A stretch of 64,000 nucleotides of DNA, from contig DXZQ01000012.1 in assembly GCA_019419585.1 (NCBI GenBank), positions 11,838 to 75,837 on the forward strand, in the 5' to 3' direction. The DNA comes from Collinsella sp. (GTDB lineage: Bacteria; Actinomycetota; Coriobacteriia; Coriobacteriales; Coriobacteriaceae). This document shows, piece by piece, positions 16,442 to 24,238 of the stretch; the first letter of the stretch is position 1, and each line of letters starts with the position of its first letter. The notes beneath the pieces are model-generated. The model saw only the letters and a program-made list of their open reading frames with translations. It was not told where the DNA came from and did not search any database. The position numbers and the translations under genes are program-made.

Positions 16442-17053
16442 CTAGCTATTAAACCCATTAAACTTTAGATAGCTCATCAGGTACGCCTTCGAAACGAAGG
16501 ATGAAACCGCACTGCGCACAAGCAGCGACTCACGCGTTACCTGATGCGCCGTATCGGGAACCGGCGTCTGCTCGACGGAAAACGCCGAACGAATCGATGC
16601 CTCGAGCTGATCGACCACATAATCGAAAGCCGTCGGGGCATCATAGCTCAAACGCTGAATGTTAAAGAGCGCCTGCACCGCAGCAATAGGTAGCACCTGC
16701 TTAAAGAGGCAGATAGCGATCAGGCGGGCAATCTGCTCGCGGCCATATTGCTTTTTGACCGGAGCAGGCACCAGGCCGACCTTCACGTAGTTATTGATCA
16801 TCGATGGCGTAATGACAGGGTGCTCAACGCAAATGGACAGCGGCTCCATCCACAGCGCAACATACTCAATGACCTGGTCGCGGTAGAGCGTCACATTGGG
16901 CAACTGGTTATAGCGCGGCAGACTCAACGTATTGAGTTTACGCACGATATCGGACTGAATGAATGCATCGGGCAGCACCGTGGGCTGAATATCCTCGGGC
17001 TTAATGCTGACCGACGAATCGGACATCGGAATAACGTATTTAGCGTGGTTCAT
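16442..17053 (-). CDS. DUF1836 domain protein, probable HTH regulator
   Basis: A 203-residue protein of the DUF1836 family. Its central part, WMEPLSICVEHPVITPSMIN followed by NYVKVGLVPAPVKKQYGREQ, looks like a MerR-type helix-turn-helix with a K-x-Y-R wing, so DNA binding is likely, though few members are characterised. The C-terminal half is helical. The ATG at 17053 has a GGAGG site; the longer frame to 17152 crosses the promoter. A copy of the operator-like CAAAACTAGATARCC lies in its promoter, and another precedes the DegV gene, suggesting it controls both. The - strand promoter has TACAAT at 17078-17083. Confidence 0.8.
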   Translation of the reverse strand: MNHAKYVIPMSDSSVSIKPEDIQPTVLPDAFIQSDIVRKLNTLSLPRYNQLPNVTLYRDQVIEYVALWMEPLSICVEHPVITPSMINNYVKVGLVPAPVKKQYGREQIARLIAICLFKQVLPIAAVQALFNIQRLSYDAPTAFDYVVDQLEASIRSAFSVEQTPVPDTAHQVTRESLLVRSAVSSFVSKAYLMSYLKFNGFNS

Positions 17054-17088
17054 AAGAGGCCTCCGTTCGTTTTCTATATTGTATTCTA

Positions 17089-17103
17089 GGTTATCTAGTT
17101 TTG
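17089..17103. promoter_or_regulatory. Operator-like half site in the DUF1836 promoter
   Basis: CAAAACTAGATAACC on the - strand matches 14 of 15 bases of the palindrome half before the DegV gene. It lies between the -10 (17078-17083) and the expected -35 position (17101-17106) of the DUF1836 gene, where a bound repressor would block transcription. Confidence 0.6.
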
Positions 17104-17206
17104 CATACCACATAGCCGCTAAGAAAATTGGCGAGACAGTGCATTGATGCATCGTCCCGCCATTTAGTAAATTGATAACTACCTTACATAAGATATATTA
17201 TCGTAC

Positions 17207-18145
17207 TTATCCGCGGAGAAACGCGTATGCGCTGGTTGCCGCTATGGCTCCATCAGAAACGGCGGTCACAACCTGACGTAAGCGTTTGGAACGGATGTCG
17301 CCAGCAGCAAATAGACCTGGCGTGCGGGTCGCCATGGATTCATCAGTCAGAATGCCGCCATCAGGCGCCAGATCGACTAGATGCTCAACAAGCTCGGTAT
17401 GGGGTTGCGTGCCGGTAAAGACAAAAATGCCAAACGAGCCAGGATCAAAGGTCTCGGCATGCGTCTTACTGCTTGCATTGTCCTTGAACGAAATTGTCGT
17501 GGGCATCGCTTCACCAGAAAGCTCAACAATACTAGTTTGGTACCTAACTGTAATATTGTCCTTTTCGAGTACTTTCTGAACAACACCATCAGGTGCACGG
17601 AACTGATCGCGACGCAAGACGATGGCCACGCTGCTGGCGATTTCTGACAAGAACAGGGCTTCCTCACAGGCAGCATTGCCGCCGCCAATGACAAAAACCT
17701 GCTTGCCACGGAAGAACATGCCGTCACACGTCGCGCAATACGAAACGCCACGACCGCGATACGTATCCTCGCCAGCGAAACCAGCAGATCGCGGCGTGGC
17801 ACCCATGCAAGCGATAACGCTCGAGGCAAGCGTATCGCCCATATCGTGATGCACCGTAAACAGCGCTGCATCGGCATCGTAATCGATACCCGTAACCATG
17901 CTCCATGTAACCTGCGCTCCCAGCCCCTCTGCATGTTGCTGAAAACGCTCGCCGAGTTCGGCGCCACTCAAGAGCGGAATGCCCGGATAGTTCTCGACTT
18001 CATTGGTCGTGGCGATCTGTCCACCCGACATGCCCTGCTCAATCACGGTCGTCGTCAGGTTGGCACGCGCAGCGTAAATGGCGGCAGCATAGCCCGCGGG
18101 GCCTCCACCGATAATCGCAACATCAATCGGCTGATCGGTAGTCAT
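17207..18145 (-). CDS. trxB: Thioredoxin reductase
   Basis: An FAD/NADPH flavoenzyme of 312 residues that reduces thioredoxin. It has the FAD motif IIGGGPAGYAAAIYAAR (11-27), the redox pair Cys137-Ala-Thr-Cys140, the NADPH motif IGGGNAACEEALFL and the C-terminal FAD motif LFAAGDIRSKRLRQVVTAV. The ATG at 18145 has a GAGAGGA site; the extra 25 residues to 18220 are unsupported. It is divergent from the glycosyltransferase gene. No thioredoxin gene is adjacent. Confidence 0.97.
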   Translation of the reverse strand: MTTDQPIDVAIIGGGPAGYAAAIYAARANLTTTVIEQGMSGGQIATTNEVENYPGIPLLSGAELGERFQQHAEGLGAQVTWSMVTGIDYDADAALFTVHHDMGDTLASSVIACMGATPRSAGFAGEDTYRGRGVSYCATCDGMFFRGKQVFVIGGGNAACEEALFLSEIASSVAIVLRRDQFRAPDGVVQKVLEKDNITVRYQTSIVELSGEAMPTTISFKDNASSKTHAETFDPGSFGIFVFTGTQPHTELVEHLVDLAPDGGILTDESMATRTPGLFAAGDIRSKRLRQVVTAVSDGAIAATSAYAFLRG

Positions 18146-18262
18146 GAAGAATCCTCTCGTCGAAACGTTGTCGTTCTTTGCGCTCATACCCAAATTTACG
18201 TGAACATGACACTCATGCACTACAATGATAAATCGCGTAACAAAGCTGAAGGGGAGTTATCG

Positions 18263-19564
18263 ATGGATCAACCGCAGACGAGCAATAGCGCTCCCCTGCC
18301 CATGCAAGTCACTCCCCAACCGGAGCAAATGACCGTTTCACCTACACAAAAACCCCTGGTAACCATTGTGCACGCATCGGTTGGATCGGGCCACAAAGCC
18401 GCCGCCAACGCGATTGCACAAGCATTTGACCTTATCCGCGGCACCAAGGGAATCCCTGAGGATATTGAAATTGAAGTGCTCGATATCCTTGATTTTGGAC
18501 GTATTAAATTCGACGGCAATAAGACCGCGGCTTCTTTTACGGGAGCCACACGCCCTATTTACGACCTGACCTGGCGATATACGCTTACAGGACATCTGCT
18601 CTGGGGCGGCGGCACAGCATGGTCACGAATTATGTTCCCCGCCTTCAACGAATACGTCCGGACCCGCAGGCCCATAGCCGTGGTCGCAACACACATTACG
18701 GCGGCCAACGTCGCTGTGGGCGCCCGCGTCATCACGGGTATCGATTACCCGGTCATCTGCGTGCCGACCGATTACGAAGTCGAAGGCTTTTGGCCCCACA
18801 AGGACACCGATCTATTCTGTGTAGCCAACGAGTTTATGGCCGAAACGCTGCGCCCGCGCAAGGTTCCCGAGTCAAAGATCCGCATAACGGGCATCCCCAT
18901 CCGAGCCGGTTTCGATTCAGATTACAAACGCGAAGATGAGCTCAGCAAGTTCAATCTCCCCATAGACAAAACCGTCGTATTGGTGATGGCTGGTGCCAGT
19001 TTACCCCAACCATACGTGCGTTTCCGCGCCGCGATGGACCACACGCTCCCCTTCTTACGCAGCTTTGAGGACATGCACTTTGTCTTTTTACCGGGCAAGG
19101 ATAAAGAATACGCCACCCGACTCAAGACGCTCTTCGACGCCATGAAGCTCGAAAACGTCACGGTTCTAGACTACGTGGACGACATGGCGGCCCTCATGCA
19201 CGGCTGTGACCTGGCAATTCTCAAATCGGGCGGACTCACCGTCACCGAGTGCCTGTGCGCGCATCTGCCGATGATCCTGCTGGGCAAGTCCTATGGCCAG
19301 GAAAAGGCAAACACCACGATGCTCACCGGCATGGGCGCCAGCATGCATGTCACCACCGCACGAGAACTCATCGTAACCCTACGTCACTTGCACGACCATC
19401 CCGAATCACTCAAAGCCCTACTCATCAACGGCGAAGTACTACGCCGCCCTCACGCTGCCAAAGACATCGCCATCGCAACCATGGAGCTCGTAGGCAAGCC
19501 CCAAAAGCGCAAACGAGCCTTCTGCCGCTTCTACTGGGGCGGAAAGCCCGCGCATATCCGCTAG
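18263..19564 (+). CDS. Diacylglycerol glycosyltransferase (MGDG synthase / UgtP-like, GT28)
   Basis: The 433-residue protein has an N-terminal MGDG-synthase domain with VGSGHKAAANAI (about 40-51), then a GT28 C-terminal half with VLVMAGASLPQ, FLPGKDKEY and the donor-binding LKSGGLTVTECLCAHLPMIL followed by GQEKANT. It should add glucose or galactose to diacylglycerol at the inner membrane face, making glycolipid anchors. A Pro/Gln-rich N-terminal extension of about 30 residues is unusual. The ATG at 18263 has GGGGAG 7 bases ahead; a TACAAT box at 18221-18226 is a possible -10. It is followed directly by a family A palindrome. Confidence 0.88.
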   Translation: MDQPQTSNSAPLPMQVTPQPEQMTVSPTQKPLVTIVHASVGSGHKAAANAIAQAFDLIRGTKGIPEDIEIEVLDILDFGRIKFDGNKTAASFTGATRPIYDLTWRYTLTGHLLWGGGTAWSRIMFPAFNEYVRTRRPIAVVATHITAANVAVGARVITGIDYPVICVPTDYEVEGFWPHKDTDLFCVANEFMAETLRPRKVPESKIRITGIPIRAGFDSDYKREDELSKFNLPIDKTVVLVMAGASLPQPYVRFRAAMDHTLPFLRSFEDMHFVFLPGKDKEYATRLKTLFDAMKLENVTVLDYVDDMAALMHGCDLAILKSGGLTVTECLCAHLPMILLGKSYGQEKANTTMLTGMGASMHVTTARELIVTLRHLHDHPESLKALLINGEVLRRPHAAKDIAIATMELVGKPQKRKRAFCRFYWGGKPAHIR

Positions 19565-19574
19565 TCGAATGTCC

Positions 19575-19678
19575 GCCGCTCTGCCGGAGCCGCCCTTATA
19601 TCATTCCATGCTCAAACATTCTCGCTTCGCTGCGAAACTGCGCGTGGAACGATATAAGGGCGGCTCCGGCAGAGCGGC
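19575..19678. repeat. Family A long palindrome, copy 1
   Basis: A 104-base element with perfect 28-bp outer arms (19575-19602 with 19651-19678) and a 48-base core (19603-19650). The arm starts GCCGCTCTGCC and ends TTATATC. The core contains CTCAAACATTCTCGCT and TGCGAAACTGCGCG. It begins 10 bases past the glycosyltransferase stop. There is no T run, so it is not a canonical terminator. The core matches copy 2 in reverse complement at 43 of 48 positions, whereas the arms are unrelated between copies. Confidence 0.92.
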
Positions 19679-19934
19679 TGCGTTTACTTACTAGCAGCTA
19701 CTTCGGTATCCCCTCCATTAGAACCTGCAAAGGTAAAACAGGAAAATATAAATACAGTAAGCCGATGCGACAAAGGCGGTATCCCTTTGCCGCATACTAA
19801 CTAGAACCTAAAACACATTCCCGGTTAGGATTTACAAGGATGTAGTCCAGCTAATAGAGAGTCAGAACAACAAACAAGTCGTAATTATATTGATGAGGCC
19901 CACCGCGCAAGTCGAAATACATATTCAAGTATGT
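19679..19934. other. Spacer between the two family A palindromes
   Basis: About 256 AT-rich bases with no gene. A weaker hairpin lies at 19765-19795 (ATGCGACAAAGG with CCTTTGCCGCAT). Nothing else is recognisable. Confidence 0.5.
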
Positions 19935-20038
19935 GGCCTCTCACCCGGGGCCCACACATATCGTCCCGCGCGCAGTTTCGCAGCGTAGCGAGAATGTTTG
20001 AGCACGGGATGATATGTGTGGGCCCCGGGTGAGAGGCC
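19935..20038. repeat. Family A long palindrome, copy 2 (opposite orientation)
   Basis: Exactly 104 bases, again with perfect 28-bp arms (19935-19962 with 20011-20038; starts GGCCTCTCACCC, ends ACATATC) and a 48-base core (19963-20010). The core is the reverse complement of copy 1's core apart from five positions, four of which form two compensated base pairs. It ends 21 bases before the dut stop. The arm sequence is unrelated to copy 1 except for the inner ATATC. Confidence 0.92.
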
Positions 20039-20059
20039 AACTCTACATCTTGAAAATGA

Positions 20060-20503
20060 TTAAGCGACGCCGCTGGAGCCGAAGCCTCCGTTGCCTCGGT
20101 CGGTTTCGTCTAGTTCTTCTACTTCTATGAGGTTGACCGTGGGGACTTCTTGGATGACGAGTTGGGCTATGCGGTCGCCTTTGTTGATTTGGATGTTGTT
20201 TGAGGGGTCCAGGTTGATGAGGATAACCTTGAGTTCTCCTCGGTAGTGGGCGTCGATGAGGCCCGGCGTGTTGACTATAGACAGGCCCTGCTTGATGGCC
20301 AAGCCGCTGCGGGGCTGGACAAAGCCGGCGTAGCCGTCGGGCAGGGCGATGGCCAACCCAGTAGAGACCAGACGGCGTTCGAAGGGCTTCAGGACGCAGT
20401 CCTCGTTGGAGCGCAGATCCAAGCCGGCATCGGTGGGATGGGCGTATTTGGGAAGCTCGACGGTGGGATCGAGACGCTTTATGTTGAGGGTAATGTTGGA
20501 CAT
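20060..20503 (-). CDS. dut: dUTP diphosphatase
   Basis: It hydrolyses dUTP to dUMP, keeping uracil out of DNA and feeding dTMP synthesis. The 147-residue trimeric-type enzyme shows its five motifs: DAGLDLRS, PRSGLAIK, GLIDAHYRGELKV, KGDRIAQLVI and the C-terminal RGNGGFGSSG that closes the active site. It starts 4 bases after nrdR ends, so the two genes are co-transcribed, both serving deoxynucleotide supply. The terminal region abuts a family A palindrome. Confidence 0.97.
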   Translation of the reverse strand: MSNITLNIKRLDPTVELPKYAHPTDAGLDLRSNEDCVLKPFERRLVSTGLAIALPDGYAGFVQPRSGLAIKQGLSIVNTPGLIDAHYRGELKVILINLDPSNNIQINKGDRIAQLVIQEVPTVNLIEVEELDETDRGNGGFGSSGVA

Positions 20504-20507
20504 GGAA

Positions 20508-20951
20508 TCACCTTAGCTTGTCGAGCTCTTGCAGAAACTCATCGACGTCTTTGAAATCGCGGTAGACCGAGGCAAAGCGGATGTACGCCACCTTGTCGAT
20601 CTTGGCCAAGCGTTTGAGCACCATGTCACCCAACTCATGCGACGTGACGGCCGTCAGCGTGCGAGAGCGCAGCTCGACCTCAATGTCGTCGATAATCTCA
20701 TTGAGCTTCTTAGTGTCGATATCACGCTTGATGGTGGCGCGCATCAAGCCGACGAGCAGCTTATTGCGATCGAACCGCTGCTTGGTTCCGTCCGACTTAA
20801 TGACCTCGATTGGGTCTTCGCATCGCTCGAACGTTGTAAAGCGGTAGTTACACGAGCAACATTCGCGACGGCGCTTAATGGTGTTATTTGACTCCTGCAT
20901 ACGGGAATCAACGACGCGGGTATGTGCCTTGCCGCATTTGGGACAGCGCAT
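20508..20951 (-). CDS. nrdR: Transcriptional repressor NrdR
   Basis: A 147-residue nucleotide-sensing repressor of ribonucleotide reductase genes. The N-terminal zinc ribbon is MRCPKCGKAHTRVVDSR and CCSCNYRFTTFE; the ATP-cone follows from VIKSDGTKQRFDRNKL. I start at 20951, where GGAGG lies 5 bases ahead. The frame remains open to 20996 but that part overlaps the leader hairpin. No nrd genes are in the window. The leader could fold over the start codon (see separate entry). Confidence 0.95.
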   Translation of the reverse strand: MRCPKCGKAHTRVVDSRMQESNNTIKRRRECCSCNYRFTTFERCEDPIEVIKSDGTKQRFDRNKLLVGLMRATIKRDIDTKKLNEIIDDIEVELRSRTLTAVTSHELGDMVLKRLAKIDKVAYIRFASVYRDFKDVDEFLQELDKLR

Positions 20952-20989
20952 GGTACCTCCTTTTAAACGATAACAAGGGTACCATGCGC
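20946..20989 (-). promoter_or_regulatory. Inverted repeat masking the nrdR start codon
   Basis: GCGCATGGTACC at 20978-20989 and its exact complement at 20946-20957 (12 bp, 20-base loop) flank the nrdR leader. In the mRNA the downstream arm contains the end of the ribosome site and the AUG with the next bases (GGUACCAUGCGC), so folding would hide the start codon. It could also be a DNA-level operator. Confidence 0.6.
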
Positions 20990-21002
20990 AGCGCAATAAT
21001 GA

Positions 21003-21455
21003 TTACGAACGAGCAGGAACCTTAAGATGCGCACCGGCAGCGAGCGAACCATGCTCCAGATGATTGACGTTACGGATCATGTCGGAAGTCTCTTGCGTGG
21101 AAAGGCCTTCGATTGGATATTCCTCGGCAAGCGACCAAAGAGAATCGCCAGACTGAACGCGAATGGTCTCGTAGGTAACGTTGGAAACAGACTCGGCATA
21201 CGCGGCGTGACGAGCGCTAAAGACCGACGTAGCGAGGACAAAGAAGAGCGTGAGCGCAACGGCAACGGCGACAATCGTCGAAACCTTCAGGGCAACGCGG
21301 GGCGGCGCGACTACAGCCTGCTGATTGCGAGCAGGCTTTACAGTCAAAGGCTGAAAGCCGGAGCGGCCACCCTGAACAACCGTAAAAGTGGGTTCTGCAG
21401 GCGTCTCGAGCTTAAGGGCGAGGTTTCCCTGGACCATATTCGTTGCGTTCATCAT
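21003..21455 (-). CDS. LysM membrane protein, YneA/DivS-like SOS cell-division inhibitor
   Basis: The 150-residue protein has a cytoplasmic N-terminus, one transmembrane span (about residues 57-80, VSTIVAVAVALTLFFVLATSVF) and an external LysM domain (about 95-148: ETIRVQSGDSLWSLAEEYP ... NHLEHGSLAAGAHLKVP). This architecture and its position divergent from lexA across three SOS boxes match YneA of Bacillus and DivS of Corynebacterium, which hold up division after DNA damage. The role is inferred from context and architecture. GGAGA precedes the paired ATG codons at 21455/21452. Confidence 0.82.
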   Translation of the reverse strand: MMNATNMVQGNLALKLETPAEPTFTVVQGGRSGFQPLTVKPARNQQAVVAPPRVALKVSTIVAVAVALTLFFVLATSVFSARHAAYAESVSNVTYETIRVQSGDSLWSLAEEYPIEGLSTQETSDMIRNVNHLEHGSLAAGAHLKVPARS

Positions 21456-21522
21456 GTTCTCCTCTCGCGTGTTTTGCTGAGAACAGTTTTATCAAGCCGC
21501 GCGGACAAAAATGTCTAGCGCG

Positions 21523-21592
21523 AGAACGAATGTTCGGTTATTATTATCTTCGAACAGTTGTTCCTGTCAAGCAAAATTCGAACATTTGTTTG
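21523..21592. promoter_or_regulatory. Three LexA (SOS) boxes in the lexA/LysM divergent region
   Basis: AGAACGAATGTTCG (21523-21536), CGAACAGTTGTTCC (21551-21564) and CGAACATTTGTTTG (21579-21592) fit the Gram-positive SOS pattern CGAAC-N4-GTTCG. Their starts are spaced exactly 28 bases apart. They should give LexA control over itself and over the divergent division inhibitor. Confidence 0.85.
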
Positions 21593-21615
21593 ACATTGGT
21601 AGAGAGGATGCCCTG

Positions 21616-22260
21616 ATGGCTCGCAAAATTACCAAGCGTCAGCAGCAAATTTACGACTTCATCAAGGAATATCAGCAGGAGAAGGGTTATCCGCCCAGCG
21701 TGCGCGAGATGGCTTCTGCCGTGGGCCTTTCCTCCCCCAGCACCGTGCACGCCCATCTATCTGCTCTGGAGGCGCGCGGGCTACTCAAGCGCGATGCCAC
21801 CAAACCGCGCGCCCTGGAACTCTTTAACGAGGACGGTTCCTCTGTCTCAATTTCTAAATCTGACGAGCCCACCGCACCTCGCGGAACGGTCTCGCTACCG
21901 CTCGTTGGTCGCGTTGCGGCTGGGATTCCCATTCTGGCCGAGCAGAATATCGAAGACACTTTTACTATCCCGACCGAAATCGCCACCGATCAGGGTTCCT
22001 TTATCCTTGAGGTGCATGGGAGCTCAATGATCAATGTCGGCATCTTCAATGGCGATTACATCATCGTCCGTGAACAAAAGAGTGCCATGAACGGCGAAAT
22101 TGTCGTGGCCATGATTGATGGTTCAGCGACCGTCAAGACGTTCTACAAGGAGCAGGGACGCGTACGCCTGCAGCCCGAGAATGACACCATGGAGCCTATC
22201 TATGCAACGAATCCCGTTATCTTGGGCAAAGTCGTCGGCTTGATGCGCCGGTTCTCGTAA
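21616..22260 (+). CDS. lexA: LexA repressor
   Basis: The 214-residue SOS repressor has an N-terminal winged HTH (IYDFIKEYQ..YPPSVREMASAVGLSSPSTVHAHL), the self-cleavage site Ala102-Gly103 in VAAGIPI, and the serine-lysine dyad Ser137 (HGSSM) and Lys174 (ATVKTF). RecA filaments, encoded at 30.6 kb, would trigger cleavage. I start at the ATG 21616 behind AGAGAGGA; the frame upstream to 21511 runs through the SOS boxes. The stop overlaps the next start by one base. Confidence 0.97.
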   Translation: MARKITKRQQQIYDFIKEYQQEKGYPPSVREMASAVGLSSPSTVHAHLSALEARGLLKRDATKPRALELFNEDGSSVSISKSDEPTAPRGTVSLPLVGRVAAGIPILAEQNIEDTFTIPTEIATDQGSFILEVHGSSMINVGIFNGDYIIVREQKSAMNGEIVVAMIDGSATVKTFYKEQGRVRLQPENDTMEPIYATNPVILGKVVGLMRRFS

Positions 22261-22964
22261 TGCAAAAACGCATCACTATCTTTGATACCGTCCGCGGGTT
22301 TACGATGATTTCAATGGCAGGTTTTCACGCTTGCTACGATCTCGCCTACCTGTACGACTGGGATATGCCCTGGTTTACCCAGACCGTCTTTCAAGACATC
22401 TGGCGCGCCAGCATCAGCTGGATATTTTTGTTTATCGCGGGTTGGATGTGCACGCTCTCACGCAACAATGCTAAACGAGCGGCCAAGTACGCAGCCGCAG
22501 CTTTGGTCGTCTGGATCGCAACAACGCTCGTATCGGTCGACGATTCAGTGAACTTTGGCATCATTTATTGCATGGCGGCGTGTACCGCTGTGGCAGCCGT
22601 AACACGACCGATGCTTCAGAAAGTGCCCAGCACGTGGGGCATTGCGATATGCCTCGCTCTCTTCGCAGCGACATGGGGCATCCTGAAATCGACCTATTCA
22701 TTCCCCTATTTGGCGTGGCTAGGATTTCCCGACCCCTGGTTCGTTTCAGGCGACTATTATCCAATCATCCCGTTCATATTCATGTATCTCACAGGATACT
22801 TTGCTGCGCGTACCGCTCAAAGATGTGAACATCCCGCCCCAAGCTGGGCCTACGCCAATCCCGTCCCGGCGCTCGCCAGCCTTGGACGTCATGCACTCCC
22901 CTTTTATCTGCTGCATCAGCCCATCATTCTGGGCGTTTTGGAGCTCGTCTACTCGGTGCGATAA
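22260..22964 (+). CDS. DUF1624 / HGSNAT-type membrane acyltransferase-like protein
   Basis: A polytopic membrane protein of 234 residues with about six spans. The N-terminus RITIFDTVRGFTMISMAGFHACYDL carries the D-x-RG and H signature of the heparan-alpha-glucosaminide N-acetyltransferase-like family (DUF1624), whose bacterial members are poorly characterised. Other spans include SWIFLFIAGWMCTLS and YPIIPFIFMYLTGYFAAR. The start overlaps the lexA stop (TAATG), so it may share SOS-linked transcription. The 3' end overlaps the convergent hflX end by 16 bases. Confidence 0.8.
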   Translation: MQKRITIFDTVRGFTMISMAGFHACYDLAYLYDWDMPWFTQTVFQDIWRASISWIFLFIAGWMCTLSRNNAKRAAKYAAAALVVWIATTLVSVDDSVNFGIIYCMAACTAVAAVTRPMLQKVPSTWGIAICLALFAATWGILKSTYSFPYLAWLGFPDPWFVSGDYYPIIPFIFMYLTGYFAARTAQRCEHPAPSWAYANPVPALASLGRHALPFYLLHQPIILGVLELVYSVR

Positions 22965-24238
22965 CGCTCGAGCCGCGGCGCGATACGGGCCGGCAGCTTC
23001 GCCACAATACGAACGCCGTCCTCAAGATATTCCTCGTGCAAAAGGGTTCCCTGCTCATGCACCAGCGTGATGAGGGCGCCCTCGCGATACGGGATATCAG
23101 CAGAAAGCAACACATCGGTAGCAGCCGCCTCACGAGCAATACGGTCGACGAGATCGTCGAGTCCCTCGCCCGTCTGGGCCGAGAACAGCACGGCCTCTGG
23201 ATAGCGACGACGGAAGCTCAATCGATCAACGCTATCGAGAAGATCGATTTTATTGAATACGGTAAGCGTTAAACGCTCTCCAGCGCCGATCTCATCAAGC
23301 ACGCGGTCAACAGCCTCCAGCTGCCGTTCATAGTCCTCGTCAGACGCATCTACGACTTTGAGAATTATATCGGCACCCAACACCTCGGACAGCGTCGATC
23401 TAAAGGCATCGACCAAACCATGCGGCAGCTTTTGAATAAAGCCGACGGTATCGGTGATCGTCATGCCGCGACCGCCGGGCAGGTGATACGAACGCGTCGT
23501 CGGGTCGAGCGTAGCAAACAGCTTGTCCTGCGAAAGTACCGTAGAGCCGGTCAGGCGATTGAGCAACGTCGATTTACCGGCATTGGTATAACCGGCTAAC
23601 GCGACGCGAAACGCCGGTGACTCAATGCGACTCTTGGACTGGACATCGCGACGCTGTTCAACCTGCTTAAGCTCACGACGAAGCGCGGCAATCTTATTGC
23701 GAATCAAGCGACGGTCAACCTCGAGCTGGCTTTCACCCTGGCCAAAGCGCGAACCGATGCCGCCGCGCGTCTGCTCCTTGGCAAGATGGCTCCACATGCC
23801 ACGCAGACGAGGCAACAGATATTGAAGCTGTGCCAGCTGTACCTGTAGGCGTCCCTCACGCGTCTGAGCATGCAGGCCAAAGATATCCAAGATCAGTGCC
23901 GTACGATCGATAATCTTTACCGGCTCGCCCACGGCTTTCTCCAAATAGGATTGCTGCGAGGGCGTCAGGTCGTCGTCAAAGATAACAACATCGGCATCCA
24001 TGCGATGCACCAGGCCGCACAGCTCTTCAACCTTACCGGAACCGATAAACGATTTAGGATACGGCTTTACCAAACGCTGAGACAAGCGCGCCACGCACCG
24101 GGCACCAGCCGTATGGGCAAGGCGCTCCAGCTCGTCAAGCGACCGATCGAGCGGCCATGCATTGTCGCGCCATTCAACACCAACCAAAATGACACGCTCG
24201 GGCTCGGGTGCCGTGGAAACAAGAGGAAAACGAGCCAT
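22949..24238 (-). CDS. hflX: GTPase HflX
   Basis: A ribosome-splitting GTPase of 429 residues active on stalled ribosomes. The N-terminal HflX domain includes YPKSFIGSGKVEEL and DLTPSQQSYLEKAVG; the conserved linker RGMWSHLAKEQTRGGIGSRFGQGESQLE precedes the G domain with G1 GYTNAGKSTLLN, G3 DTVGF and G4 NKID. It follows miaA with a one-base overlap, a pairing with miaA also known in enterobacteria (miaA-hfq-hflX). Confidence 0.96.
   Translation of the reverse strand: MARFPLVSTAPEPERVILVGVEWRDNAWPLDRSLDELERLAHTAGARCVARLSQRLVKPYPKSFIGSGKVEELCGLVHRMDADVVIFDDDLTPSQQSYLEKAVGEPVKIIDRTALILDIFGLHAQTREGRLQVQLAQLQYLLPRLRGMWSHLAKEQTRGGIGSRFGQGESQLEVDRRLIRNKIAALRRELKQVEQRRDVQSKSRIESPAFRVALAGYTNAGKSTLLNRLTGSTVLSQDKLFATLDPTTRSYHLPGGRGMTITDTVGFIQKLPHGLVDAFRSTLSEVLGADIILKVVDASDEDYERQLEAVDRVLDEIGAGERLTLTVFNKIDLLDSVDRLSFRRRYPEAVLFSAQTGEGLDDLVDRIAREAAATDVLLSADIPYREGALITLVHEQGTLLHEEYLEDGVRIVAKLPARIAPRLERYRTE

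Noticed and set aside
19575..20038. Family A palindromes as ordinary Rho-independent terminators
   Set aside because: Stems are far longer than needed, loops are long and conserved between copies, and no T run follows on either strand.
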